Assembly: GCF_021739485.1 (NCBI RefSeq)
Contig: NZ_JAJFNK010000012.1
Location: 1 to 64,000 of the forward strand
From: Alicyclobacillus tolerans
Lineage (GTDB): Bacteria; Bacillota; Bacilli; Alicyclobacillales; Alicyclobacillaceae
Direction: 5' to 3'
Length of the DNA: 64,000 bases
The notes beneath the pieces are model-generated. The model saw only the letters and a list, made by a program, of their open reading frames with translations, ran no database searches and was not told the DNA's origin. Below, one piece after another: positions 42,514-50,589 of this stretch (positions within the stretch are counted from its first letter, which is position 1; each line of letters starts with the position of its first letter). The position numbers were made by a program, and so were the translations under genes.

Positions 42514-43290
42514 ATGGACCCGGCGGTAATGCTCACCGTAGAAGACAACGTGGCTTTGGTAATGTTAAACCGGCCAGAAACCTTGAATGCCCTGAGCGAT
42601 TTAGTGAAGGAAGAACTGATGAGGGCCATGGACTTCGTGCGCACGGACGATTCCGTAAAGTCGGTCGTTCTCGCAGGAACTGGGCGGTCTTTTTGCGCCG
42701 GAGGGGACATTTCCGGCATGGGGAAGCGAACTGCCGTTGAATCCCATCAGCGGTTAGGCGAAATCAACGACATTGTGACGGCTATGGCCGAAACGGAGAA
42801 ACCGGTGATCGCCGCGGTGCAAGGCCCCGTAGCGGGCGCCGGGGTCAGTCTGGCTTTGGCGGCCGACGTCATTTTTGCCTCAGATGAGGCGCGGTTTATT
42901 TTCAGCTTTTCAAAACTTGGGCTGATGGCGGACGCCGGAGGAATGTATTTTCTTCCGCGGGCCGTCGGAGTTCATAAGGCGAAGACGCTTTTGTTCTCGG
43001 GAGGCATTCTCACCGCCCAGGACGGCCTGAATTACGGTTTTGTGCACGAGGTTTGTCCGAGGGAAAGCTTGCACGCCCAGGCTCTTGCTTACGCCAAGGA
43101 ACTCGCGCACGGGCCTACCCGGGCTTACGCCGCGATTAAAGGGATTGTAAACCGTTCCCTCGAGTACGACCTTCGCACTGTACTCCAGTTGGAGCGAAGC
43201 CAGCAAACCGTCTTGCAGCAAACCCGGGACCATAAAGAGGGCGTTGACGCATTTCGCGACAAACGTCCGCCAAAGTTTCAAGGAGAGTAA
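42514..43290 (+). CDS. Enoyl-CoA hydratase/isomerase, PaaG-like
   Basis: This 258-residue crotonase-fold protein has FCAGGDISGM and GPVAGAGVSLALAADVIFAS. The first hydratase glutamate is replaced, and FSKLGLMADAGGMYFLPRAVG carries the Asp typical of PaaG-type isomerases (epoxyphenylacetyl-CoA or enoyl-CoA isomerases). An isomerase function is therefore more likely than hydration. AAGGAG lies about 9 bases before the ATG. It is followed 27 bp later by the HMG-CoA-synthase-like fusion gene. Confidence 0.82.
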   Translation: MDPAVMLTVEDNVALVMLNRPETLNALSDLVKEELMRAMDFVRTDDSVKSVVLAGTGRSFCAGGDISGMGKRTAVESHQRLGEINDIVTAMAETEKPVIAAVQGPVAGAGVSLALAADVIFASDEARFIFSFSKLGLMADAGGMYFLPRAVGVHKAKTLLFSGGILTAQDGLNYGFVHEVCPRESLHAQALAYAKELAHGPTRAYAAIKGIVNRSLEYDLRTVLQLERSQQTVLQQTRDHKEGVDAFRDKRPPKFQGE

Positions 43291-43317
43291 GGTTAAAAAA
43301 GGAGACGAGGGATCGCG

Positions 43318-44805
43318 ATGTCAGTCGGGATTGAAAGGATCCACGCGTACATTCCGAGGTATCGAATCCGCGGCAGCTTGTTTCAATCGGTCTGGGGAAA
43401 GCCGGCGTCCGGTGCGCGCGCCGTAGCGAACTATGACGAAGATGCCTTGACCATGGGCGTGGAATCGGCTTTGCCGCTTTTGACCGCTGACCTCAGGGAA
43501 CATGTGCACTCGGTGACTTTTGCCTCGAACACCCCTCCTTACACGGATAAGTCTTCCGCGGTACTGCTTTCTATCGCGTGCGATTTAACCAGCGATGTGG
43601 AAATTGCGGATTTTAGCTGCAGTCTGCGCGCAGGCGGCGCGGCGTTGAGAACTTTGTTGGACCGTGCAAATGCCACTGGCACAAATGCCATCGGCGCAGA
43701 TGTTTCCGATGCCGATGTGTCCAGTGCGGAGGCCGCCACGGGGGCTTTGAGCCGGGGTGCGAGTGGCAAGGCACTGCTCACGGTGTCTGAGATCCAAGTC
43801 TGCGAACCCGGAGAAGCACTGGAACCCGGCTTGGGAGACGGCGCGGTCAGTCTGGTGATTGGGAGCGATCCCTTTGCTGAACTCGTCGGGAGGGTCAGTT
43901 TCAGCGACTGGATTTACGACCGCTGGACCGTCTCGCAACAGCGCTTTGCCCACACCGGCGATGCGCGCTTTGCTTCGGAGTTCGGGTATGTCAAAGTGCT
44001 GCAGCAGGCGTTTGAAAAGCTGCTGGCGCAGTGCCAAACGACGCGATCGCAGATTAGCAAGGTCGTCTACTCCGCACCGGATTCCAAGGTGCACAAAGAC
44101 GTACAGACGGCTTTGGACCTGCATCCGGACCAGGCTTTTGGCCGGAGTCTCGCCCATCAAATCGGTATTGCCGGCGCGGCCTATCCGTTTCTGGCCTTGG
44201 CGCAGGCGTTCGACGCGTCTCAACCCGGCGATCTCGTTGCGCTGTTGACGTACGGAGACGGCGCGGACGCGTTTTTGTTTCGCATTAACGACAAAATCGC
44301 ACACAGGCGTCCTCAGACAAACCGGTTGCTGGCAGAGAGCTTCGACTTGGCTCACTACGGACACTATTTGAAGTTTCGGAACCTCGTTGCGCAAGAAGAA
44401 CTGCGGCCGTTTTCTTCGGAAGTGCAGACGTGGCGCGAACTGGCCGTGGACATTCGCAGACACGGGCAGAGGTGCACCGTCTGCAATGAGGTCTCTTTTC
44501 CCAAGCGGAGAATTTGCCAGACGTGCAAGGCCAAGGACCACATGGAAGAGGTTCGGCTGCCCGATGTCGGTACCGTGGTCACATTCACCCGCGATCGCGT
44601 CATTCCGTCGCCGGTCGGGGAAATTTGGATGGCCGTCGTGGACTTTGAACAAGGGGGCCGCTTTTACGGCCAAGTCACAGATATCGAAGGGGAGTCTTTG
44701 CAGACTGGCATGCCGTTGCGCTTTACGTTTCGCCGGTTCCACGAGGGAGGAGGTTATCATAACTATTTCTGGAAACTGAGGCCAAGTGCGGTCAGGGAGG
44801 GTTAA
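43318..44805 (+). CDS. HMG-CoA synthase-like protein fused to DUF35 zinc-ribbon/OB domain
   Basis: The 495-residue protein joins a thiolase-fold, HMG-CoA synthase-like domain (residues 1-~340) to a DUF35 domain with a rubredoxin-like zinc ribbon (C386-x2-C389, C400-x2-C403) and an OB fold (VGTVVTFTRDRVIPSP). The nucleophile C101 is present in DFSCSLRAGG and a Glu in YDEDALTMGVE. The site that is HQPN in archaeal HMG-CoA synthases reads SAPD (S252). An Ala/Ser/Asp-rich insertion follows the nucleophile region (about residues 119-143). It probably channels a ketoacyl-CoA with the adjacent thiolase; the reaction is uncertain. GGAGACGAGG precedes the ATG. Confidence 0.78.
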   Translation: MSVGIERIHAYIPRYRIRGSLFQSVWGKPASGARAVANYDEDALTMGVESALPLLTADLREHVHSVTFASNTPPYTDKSSAVLLSIACDLTSDVEIADFSCSLRAGGAALRTLLDRANATGTNAIGADVSDADVSSAEAATGALSRGASGKALLTVSEIQVCEPGEALEPGLGDGAVSLVIGSDPFAELVGRVSFSDWIYDRWTVSQQRFAHTGDARFASEFGYVKVLQQAFEKLLAQCQTTRSQISKVVYSAPDSKVHKDVQTALDLHPDQAFGRSLAHQIGIAGAAYPFLALAQAFDASQPGDLVALLTYGDGADAFLFRINDKIAHRRPQTNRLLAESFDLAHYGHYLKFRNLVAQEELRPFSSEVQTWRELAVDIRRHGQRCTVCNEVSFPKRRICQTCKAKDHMEEVRLPDVGTVVTFTRDRVIPSPVGEIWMAVVDFEQGGRFYGQVTDIEGESLQTGMPLRFTFRRFHEGGGYHNYFWKLRPSAVREG

Positions 44806-44807
44806 GG

Positions 44808-45992
44808 ATGGGGATGCTGCACGACGTCGCTGTGGTTGGGTACGGTCAAACCCGGTTTGCCGAGAACTTTGACATGGATTATTTCGACATGGTGATTGAG
44901 GCAACCTACAAGGCCTTGGACGATGCGCGGCTGGGGCCGGAAGACGTGGACGCGGGGTGGCTGGGGACTTGTTACGCGTATTCCTACAACACGGAGGGAA
45001 ACGCCGGCACGTCTTTGGCAGAACCATTGGCACTCGACATTCCCGTCACCCGGGTGTCGAATTACTGCACGACCGGGATGGATGCGATCCGCAACGCAGC
45101 ATTTGCGGTTGGAGCCGGAGAATGCGAAGCCGCGTTGGTGGTGGGTGTGGAAAAGATGAGGGACGTCGAACCCAGGGGGAGTTTGGTGGCTCAGCATGTG
45201 GGGCTTGGACACCCTCTGTACGCGAAGGGCCGGTCGGCGCCGGGAATGTTTGCGCTGATGGCAAACCGGTACCGCGAGGTTTACGGCAACCCCCGAAAGG
45301 CCATGACGGCAGTGGCGGTGAAAAACCACTTCAACGGGTCGCTGAACCCATTGGCGCACTTTCAGTCCAGGATTGAACCCCAACGCGTGCACAGTTCTCC
45401 AATGATTGCCGATCCGCTGACGCTGTATGACTGTTGTCCGACCACGGACGGAGCAGCTGCCGTCGTGCTGATGCGCGCGGACGCGGCGCGCAGACATAAG
45501 CTCAATCGCTACGCTGTCATTAAGGGCATGGGATTGGCCGTCACCAATGGCTATTTTTCGGCCCAGTTTAACAGCAGCTGGGATTTCCTCGGCTTTTCCG
45601 CGACTCGCGAAGCCGCACGAAAAGCGTACGCACAAGCCGGAATTGTTTCACCGTACAAGGAGGTCGACGTGGCGGAGTGCCACGATTGTTTTACGATCAC
45701 CGAAATCATTAACTACGAAGACCTCGGATTTTGCGAGCGAGGACAGGGAACGCGCTTTGTCCTCGAAGGGGAAAGCAGCCTTACAGGGAAACTGCCGGTC
45801 AACACCAGCGGCGGCCTCAAAGCGCAGGGCCACCCGATTGGGGCATCCGGGGTGCGCATGGTCGGAAACATCTACGAACAACTGTTGGAGCGCTGCGGTC
45901 CGCGCCAAGTGAACGGAGCCCGCACGGGTCTGGCTCATACGCTGGGCGGCCCAGGCTCCGTCTCGTGCGTCATGGTGCTCGCCGGAGCGTAA
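44808..45992 (+). CDS. SCP2-type thiolase (acetyl-CoA acetyltransferase family)
   Basis: This 394-residue thiolase has its nucleophile C87 in SNYCTTGMDAIRN, AECHDCFTITE and the histidine in SGGLKAQGHPIGASG. The C-terminal loop is TLGGPGS instead of CxGGG, typical of SCP2/nonspecific lipid-transfer-type thiolases. Such enzymes cleave or condense branched or unusual 3-ketoacyl-CoA and often need a DUF35 partner, here supplied as a fusion in the gene that ends 2 bases before it. AGGATG-rich spacing puts the ribosome binding site in the end of the preceding gene. Confidence 0.85.
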   Translation: MGMLHDVAVVGYGQTRFAENFDMDYFDMVIEATYKALDDARLGPEDVDAGWLGTCYAYSYNTEGNAGTSLAEPLALDIPVTRVSNYCTTGMDAIRNAAFAVGAGECEAALVVGVEKMRDVEPRGSLVAQHVGLGHPLYAKGRSAPGMFALMANRYREVYGNPRKAMTAVAVKNHFNGSLNPLAHFQSRIEPQRVHSSPMIADPLTLYDCCPTTDGAAAVVLMRADAARRHKLNRYAVIKGMGLAVTNGYFSAQFNSSWDFLGFSATREAARKAYAQAGIVSPYKEVDVAECHDCFTITEIINYEDLGFCERGQGTRFVLEGESSLTGKLPVNTSGGLKAQGHPIGASGVRMVGNIYEQLLERCGPRQVNGARTGLAHTLGGPGSVSCVMVLAGA

Positions 45993-46088
45993 TCTTACCC
46001 AGGCTTCAACGCGAGTTCCTGCAACGTCATCCGCAGGGATTTCAGTATGGATTTCAACAACGACTTTAAAGTGTGGATAGGTGATGAA

Positions 46089-47324
46089 ATGGCGCAACAA
46101 ATTACAGCAACAGAGGCGGCAGCGCTGGTGCAGCCAGGCATGCGCGTAGCTCTCGGTTCCTTTTGCGCTGAGCCGCAAACCCTCGCTCAGGCCTTGACTG
46201 CGGACAGTGCCCGACTGAACGGCGTCAAGCTGTACGTATCGGTACTCGGCAGTGCATGCCCGTATGCCCATTCGGATTCGTTTCGGATAGCAGCTTTTTT
46301 ATCCAGTCCAAGATTGCGCAGTGCCTACACGGCTCAAAGAGTCGATTACATTCCAATGGACTTGTCTGCCATCCCGACTTTTTTTCAGCAACACCCGGTC
46401 GATGTCGCCATGGTTCAATGTTCGACTCCGGACGGCGAAGGAAATGTCAGCTTAGGGGTCTCGGTCGATGCCGTGCGAAGTCTCGTGCGCCATTCGCGCA
46501 TCGTCGTGGCCGAAATGAACGCGCAAATGCCTTGGACCTTAGGCAGTGCTGTAGTGCCGTTGTCCGAGTTTGACTTCTATGTCCCCACAGACCGCCCGCT
46601 GTTGGAAGTCCGCCGCGGCGAGCGCCGGCCTGTCGAAGAACAAATTGCCCAGCATGTGGCAGAGTGGGTACAAGACGGCGCCACGATTCAGATTGGAGTA
46701 GGAAGCCTGTCTGAAAGCATCCTGGAAGCGTTGTCGACCAAACAAGACCTCGGGGTCCACTCGGGAATGTTCAGCGACGGTGTGATGGCGCTGATGCAAA
46801 AAGGCGTGGTGACAAACCGGTTCAAGGATTTCGACGTTGGGGTATCCGTGGCCACCTGTGTGGTTGGGACCCAAGAAGTGTACCGGTTTGTCCACCAAAA
46901 CGAACACATCCGGCTCATGGAGTCGAACTATACTCACCACCCTGGAGTTCTGGCGAGACTCTCAAAATTTGCCGCGATCAACTCTGCGTTGGAAGTCGAC
47001 TTGACGGGGCAGGTCAACGCCGAAACGGCAGGGCCCTTCGTGCTTGGGGGAGTCGGTGGACAGTTGGACTTTATGAGGGCAGCTTCACAGTGCCCAGATG
47101 GCGTGTCGATTGTCGCGCTGCCCTCGCAAAGCAAAGGGATTTCCCGCATTGTCTCGGGTCCCGTTTCTTCGGTGACGACGCCAAGGGCTGAGGTGGACGT
47201 CGTGATCACGGAATACGGAGCGGCGGACCTGCGGGGGAAAACCCTCAAAGAGCGCACAGAGGCGATGCTTCGGATTGCTCACCCAGACTTTCGTACACAA
47301 TTGGAGGAAAACACATGCCTGTAA
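46089..47324 (+). CDS. Acetyl-CoA hydrolase/CoA-transferase family protein
   Basis: This ~411-residue protein is a class I CoA-transferase of the acetyl-CoA hydrolase/4-hydroxybutyrate CoA-transferase group. N-terminal block: STPDGEGNVSLGVSVD. C-terminal block: HSGMFSDGVMALM, and VDLTGQVNAET, which holds the likely catalytic Glu, then VITEYGAADLRGKTLKER. It would move CoA between acids, for example activating a substrate at the expense of acetyl-CoA. The ATG at 46089 has AGGTGA about 4 bases upstream; the open frame begins at 46047. It overlaps the next gene by 10 bases. Confidence 0.83.
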   Translation: MAQQITATEAAALVQPGMRVALGSFCAEPQTLAQALTADSARLNGVKLYVSVLGSACPYAHSDSFRIAAFLSSPRLRSAYTAQRVDYIPMDLSAIPTFFQQHPVDVAMVQCSTPDGEGNVSLGVSVDAVRSLVRHSRIVVAEMNAQMPWTLGSAVVPLSEFDFYVPTDRPLLEVRRGERRPVEEQIAQHVAEWVQDGATIQIGVGSLSESILEALSTKQDLGVHSGMFSDGVMALMQKGVVTNRFKDFDVGVSVATCVVGTQEVYRFVHQNEHIRLMESNYTHHPGVLARLSKFAAINSALEVDLTGQVNAETAGPFVLGGVGGQLDFMRAASQCPDGVSIVALPSQSKGISRIVSGPVSSVTTPRAEVDVVITEYGAADLRGKTLKERTEAMLRIAHPDFRTQLEENTCL

Positions 47325-48502
47325 CGGGAAACATGCCTTTAACGGGAATCAAAGTACTCGACCTCACACGCCTTTTGCCTGGACCCTACGCGACGTTGAT
47401 GCTGGCCGATTTTGGTGCTGATGTCATTAAGATTGAAGAACCCGGCCAAGGGGACTATGCCCGGTGGTACCAGCCGTTGATCGGCGGCAAGGGATCTCGC
47501 CACTTGTTCATCAACCGCAACAAGCAAAGTGTCACACTCAATTTAAAAACCGAGGAAGGCAAAGAGATTTTTCACAAAATGGCCCACGACGCAGACGTTG
47601 TCATTGAGAGCTTTCGGCCTGGAGTGGTGGACCGCCTCGGGATTGGGTACGAGGCGGTCAAAGCCCACAACCCGGGGGTAATTTACTGCTCCTTGACGGG
47701 CTATGGGCAGACTGGACCCTATGCGCAGGTTCCCGGACACGACTTGAATTACGTCGGCTACAGTGGTGCGCTGTCTCTGAATGGCACTCCAGAAAGCGGC
47801 CCAACGATTTTAAGTGTGCCTATCGCAGACCTGGCGGGCGGTGGACAAATGGCGGTGATCGCGATTTTGTTGGCGCTGCAGGCCCGGCACCGGACTCAAC
47901 AAGGGCAGTATCTAGACGTCTCGATGCTCGATGGGGTCGTTTCTTTACTCTATACGCTGGCTCCGGACCACTTCGCCAAAGCGGTGGTGGAGCGAGGCCG
48001 GATGCCCCTCAACGGCCGTTTGGCGTGTTACCAGGTGTACCAGACGGCGGACGGCAAGTACCTGGCTTTGGGGGCCCGGGAAGCCAAGTTTTGGCGCAAC
48101 TTCTGTACATGCCTGGGACGGCCGGACTTGATTGAACGGCAAAATGGACCCGACGAGGAGCAGGCAGAACTAAAGCGAATCGTCCAAGACATTTTGTGGA
48201 CCAAAACCCAGCAAGAGTGGATGGACATTTTTTCGGGGCGCGACACGTGTTGTACGCCCGTGAACGACCTCAATGAGGCGTTCTCCGACCCGCAAGTGCT
48301 CGCCCGGGACATGCTGCAAACGGTCGACCATCCCAAAGCGGGTATCGTGGAACAAATCGGGATCCCCATCAAGTTGTCTGAAACACCGGGAAGCATCCGC
48401 ACGGCGGCTCCGGAACTGGGTGAACATACGCGGCTTGTGCTGGAACAGTTGGGGTACTCAACGCAGGAAATTGAGGCTCTCAAAGGCAAGGGCGTGGTCT
48501 AA
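47315..48502 (+). CDS. CaiB/BaiF class III CoA-transferase or alpha-methylacyl-CoA racemase
   Basis: This 395-residue protein starts with the family signature IKVLDLTRLLPGPYATLMLADFG cut to its core LDLTRLLPGPYA, then IKIEEPGQGDYAR and RNKQSVTLNL. The catalytic Asp is in GHDLNYVGYSG. The GHDxNY form is characteristic of alpha-methylacyl-CoA racemases, which would suit 2-methyl-branched substrates; class III CoA-transferases are the alternative. GGAGG lies 7 bases before the ATG. It is coupled to the class I CoA-transferase gene by overlap. Confidence 0.82.
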   Translation: MPVTGNMPLTGIKVLDLTRLLPGPYATLMLADFGADVIKIEEPGQGDYARWYQPLIGGKGSRHLFINRNKQSVTLNLKTEEGKEIFHKMAHDADVVIESFRPGVVDRLGIGYEAVKAHNPGVIYCSLTGYGQTGPYAQVPGHDLNYVGYSGALSLNGTPESGPTILSVPIADLAGGGQMAVIAILLALQARHRTQQGQYLDVSMLDGVVSLLYTLAPDHFAKAVVERGRMPLNGRLACYQVYQTADGKYLALGAREAKFWRNFCTCLGRPDLIERQNGPDEEQAELKRIVQDILWTKTQQEWMDIFSGRDTCCTPVNDLNEAFSDPQVLARDMLQTVDHPKAGIVEQIGIPIKLSETPGSIRTAAPELGEHTRLVLEQLGYSTQEIEALKGKGVV

Positions 48503-48522
48503 GGGACAAGCTCCTGGCTAAT

Positions 48523-48560
48523 CCTTGCAGCGCTCGTCAAGCCTTGCAGGGCTCGTCAAG
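48523..48560. repeat. 19-bp tandem duplication
   Basis: CCTTGCAGCGCTCGTCAAG and CCTTGCAGGGCTCGTCAAG follow each other, one base different, just after the racemase-like gene. Confidence 0.8.
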
Positions 48561-48615
48561 CCTTCGATGCGGCGGATCCCTTACAGTTCCAGCATTCAAC
48601 CGGGACAAGGATTCA

Positions 48616-48662
48616 AACCTCAATAGGATTGAAACCTCAATAGGATTGAAACCTCAATAGGG
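48616..48662. repeat. 17-bp tandem repeat, about 2.8 copies
   Basis: AACCTCAATAGGATTGA is present at 48616 and 48633 and partly at 48650. There are no unique spacers, so it is not a CRISPR array. Confidence 0.85.
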
Positions 48663-48756
48663 GAGTGTTACCATTTGAATACAGCTACGGATAGGCCTGG
48701 CAGGTTAACAAAACAGCTAGAGCAACAGCAGTACTAGGGAGGAATGGGAGCGTTTC

Positions 48757-49176
48757 ATGACTTCTGACCGGTTGGTCGACTTGGCCAAAAAGTTCGAACA
48801 GTCCAATTTTTGGAGATTTATGGGTTTGCGCGTCCATTCCTTAGAACCGGAACGCGGTGTGATTCGGTTGTCTCCTGCCGCTGAACTTGAAAACCTGAAC
48901 CACACTTTGCACGGCGGCGTCATTACGTCTCTCTTGGATTCAGCCATGGGGCTGACGATTCGCAGCATCACCGACGTGCCGATCGCGACTCAGACCATGA
49001 CCACCCAGTTTGTGCGGGCTCCGCAAAACGGCCGCACGTTATACGCGTCGGGCGAAATCGTCAAAAGAGGGCGTCGCACCATATCCATGCAAGGGCGGAT
49101 TGTGGAAGAAGGAGAAGACAATCGCCTCATCGCGATCGCGTTAGCCACCTTTGTCTATCTCAATCCCGCAGATTGA
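48757..49176 (+). CDS. PaaI-type hotdog thioesterase
   Basis: This 139-residue single-hotdog protein has the PaaI signature NHTLHGGVITSLLDSAMG, where His and Gly-Gly form the active-site loop and the Asp is in the following helix, and ATQTMTTQFVRA. PaaI thioesterases hydrolyse aryl- or acyl-CoA to release free CoA, often as a safety valve for CoA-ester pathways. AGGGAGG precedes the ATG by about 12 bases. It is part of the 40-50 kb CoA-ester block, preceded by a repeat-rich gap. Confidence 0.85.
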   Translation: MTSDRLVDLAKKFEQSNFWRFMGLRVHSLEPERGVIRLSPAAELENLNHTLHGGVITSLLDSAMGLTIRSITDVPIATQTMTTQFVRAPQNGRTLYASGEIVKRGRRTISMQGRIVEEGEDNRLIAIALATFVYLNPAD

Positions 49177-49196
49177 CTGTACCTACAGGGGGGACT

Positions 49197-49269
49197 CTGC
49201 CAACCGCGAAGGCAGGCCCGACCTGGCAACCGCGAAAGCGGGCGGACGAGACTCTGCCAACCGCGAAGG
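49197..49269. repeat. Three spaced copies of a 16-bp unit
   Basis: CTGCCAACCGCGAAGG occurs at 49197 and 49254, with CTGGCAACCGCGAAAG at 49223, at intervals of 26 and 31 bp. Confidence 0.7.
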
Positions 49270-49361
49270 TTTACGGGGAAAACGTTGATACGGTTTCTAT
49301 CACTTTTTTGTTCAGTTCTAACGCAAAGGTTCCGAAGTGTATCTGACAGGGGGGTTGACGA

Positions 49362-49799
49362 ATGGATTTAGCCGGATTTCAAGCGTTTGTTGGAAAAGCG
49401 TCCCAACCCGTAAAGAACGAAGTCGAAAAAGGGGCCATTCGCAAGTTTGCCGATGCCATTGGCGATGACAACCCTTTATACCGCGACGAGGAATTTGCAA
49501 AGTCGAGCCGCTACGGACGCATCGCAGCCCCGCCGACGTTTAGCCGTACGTTTGACTACGGCGAAATTCCCGGTCTTCACTTTAAGCGCGAAGGCCTGAT
49601 TCACGGCGAACAGTCGTTTGAGTATTACAAGCCCATCTTGGCGGGCGACGTGGTGTACTGCTCCACGCAACTGGCGCAGGTTTACGAAAAAAGCGGCAAG
49701 CTCGGGAAGATGATTTTTCTCATTTACGAACAAACGGTCTCCGACGAATCCGGAGCTTTGATGGAAAAGTCCCAGTCGACCGTGATTTACCGGAGCTGA
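49362..49799 (+). CDS. MaoC-like N-terminal dehydratase subunit
   Basis: This 145-residue hotdog protein is of the FAS1-type/MaoC N-terminal dehydratase family: KFADAIGDDNPLYRDEEFAK and RIAAPPTFSRTF. At the position of the catalytic NPxH of active hydratases it has NPLY, so it probably lacks the His and acts as the structural partner of the next gene product. GGGGGGTTG lies about 10 bases before the ATG. The pairing with an active MaoC protein 75 bp downstream resembles mycobacterial HadA-HadB type heterodimers. Confidence 0.8.
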   Translation: MDLAGFQAFVGKASQPVKNEVEKGAIRKFADAIGDDNPLYRDEEFAKSSRYGRIAAPPTFSRTFDYGEIPGLHFKREGLIHGEQSFEYYKPILAGDVVYCSTQLAQVYEKSGKLGKMIFLIYEQTVSDESGALMEKSQSTVIYRS

Positions 49800-49873
49800 T
49801 TCCTGGAGCTGGCAACTAGCTGGCAACCTGAACCCTAGCTCATTACTGGATCTCAGGAAGGGAGGATTTGGAT

Positions 49874-50290
49874 ATGGCACGCTTTCAAATTGGGGAGACT
49901 ATTGGCCCATTGGTCAAACCCCCAGTGACCCAAACCCAACTTGTCAAATATTCCGGAGCTTCCGGAGACTTTAACCCGATTCATACTGTCGACGAATTTG
50001 CGGTCGAAGCCGGACTCGGCGGCGTGATCGCCCACGGGATGTTGACGATGGCGTTTGTCGGGCAAATGTTGACCGATACGATTCGGGCTCAGGGTGAAGG
50101 GGACCTCAGAAAGTTTAAGATCCGCTTTGCGGGAATGGTGCGTCCAGGGGACGTCATCACTTGCGAAGGCCGCGTCACTGAGGTGTTTGACGACGGAGCG
50201 ATGCAGAGGGTGACTTGCGACATTTGGGGACAAAACCAAAAGGGAGACAAAGTCGTTACGGGACAAGCCGAGTTCGCTGCTGCGGTGTAA
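49874..50290 (+). CDS. MaoC-family (R)-specific enoyl-CoA hydratase
   Basis: This 138-residue hotdog protein has the full hydratase-2 motif YSGASGDFNPIHT with the catalytic Asp and His, followed by GVIAHGMLTMAFVG. It would hydrate enoyl-CoA to (R)-3-hydroxyacyl-CoA. The ATG at 49874 has GGAGG 8 bases upstream; a TTG two codons earlier is less likely. It is the last gene of the CoA-ester block and likely pairs with the NPLY-bearing protein before it. Confidence 0.87.
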   Translation: MARFQIGETIGPLVKPPVTQTQLVKYSGASGDFNPIHTVDEFAVEAGLGGVIAHGMLTMAFVGQMLTDTIRAQGEGDLRKFKIRFAGMVRPGDVITCEGRVTEVFDDGAMQRVTCDIWGQNQKGDKVVTGQAEFAAAV

Positions 50291-50417
50291 TACGGCGAGT
50301 TTCCCGGTGCAGTTTGCGGCTTATGGATTTGCGTTTTCCAAGTCAAGGTGGAGGTCCCCTGCGGTTTGTTTGCACCGGACTGGGGACTGACTTATTCCCG
50401 GAATTCAAAATCTTACA

Positions 50418-50446
50418 TTGATGAATACCCCGTCCCGTGATATCAT
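50418..50446 (+). promoter_or_regulatory. gltB promoter
   Basis: TTGATG (50418-50423), 17-base spacer, TATCAT (50441-50446). An AT-rich stretch follows and the leader to gltB is about 135 bases. I see no clear TnrA or GltC site. No gene is seen in 50291-50589. Confidence 0.6.
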
Positions 50447-50589
50447 TCTGAATATTATATCGCAATAATGCATAGAGTATGAAGTTTTGCTCGTGGCATG
50501 ATTGTGAACGCAGGAACAAACAACACGACAAAACAGCTGGAACAACTAAGTGGATTGGAATCTCGCAGAGAAAGGTTGAGTCAGGGGCC

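Noticed and set aside
43585-45033. 482-codon minus-strand frame opposite the HMGCS-like and thiolase genes
   Set aside because: It is antisense to two well-supported genes, lacks recognisable motifs and reflects codon bias of the plus-strand genes.
48601-48662. GGATTGAAAC repeated, resembling the 3' end of CRISPR repeats
   Set aside because: The 17-bp units are directly adjacent with no spacers and no cas genes are near; it is a simple tandem repeat.
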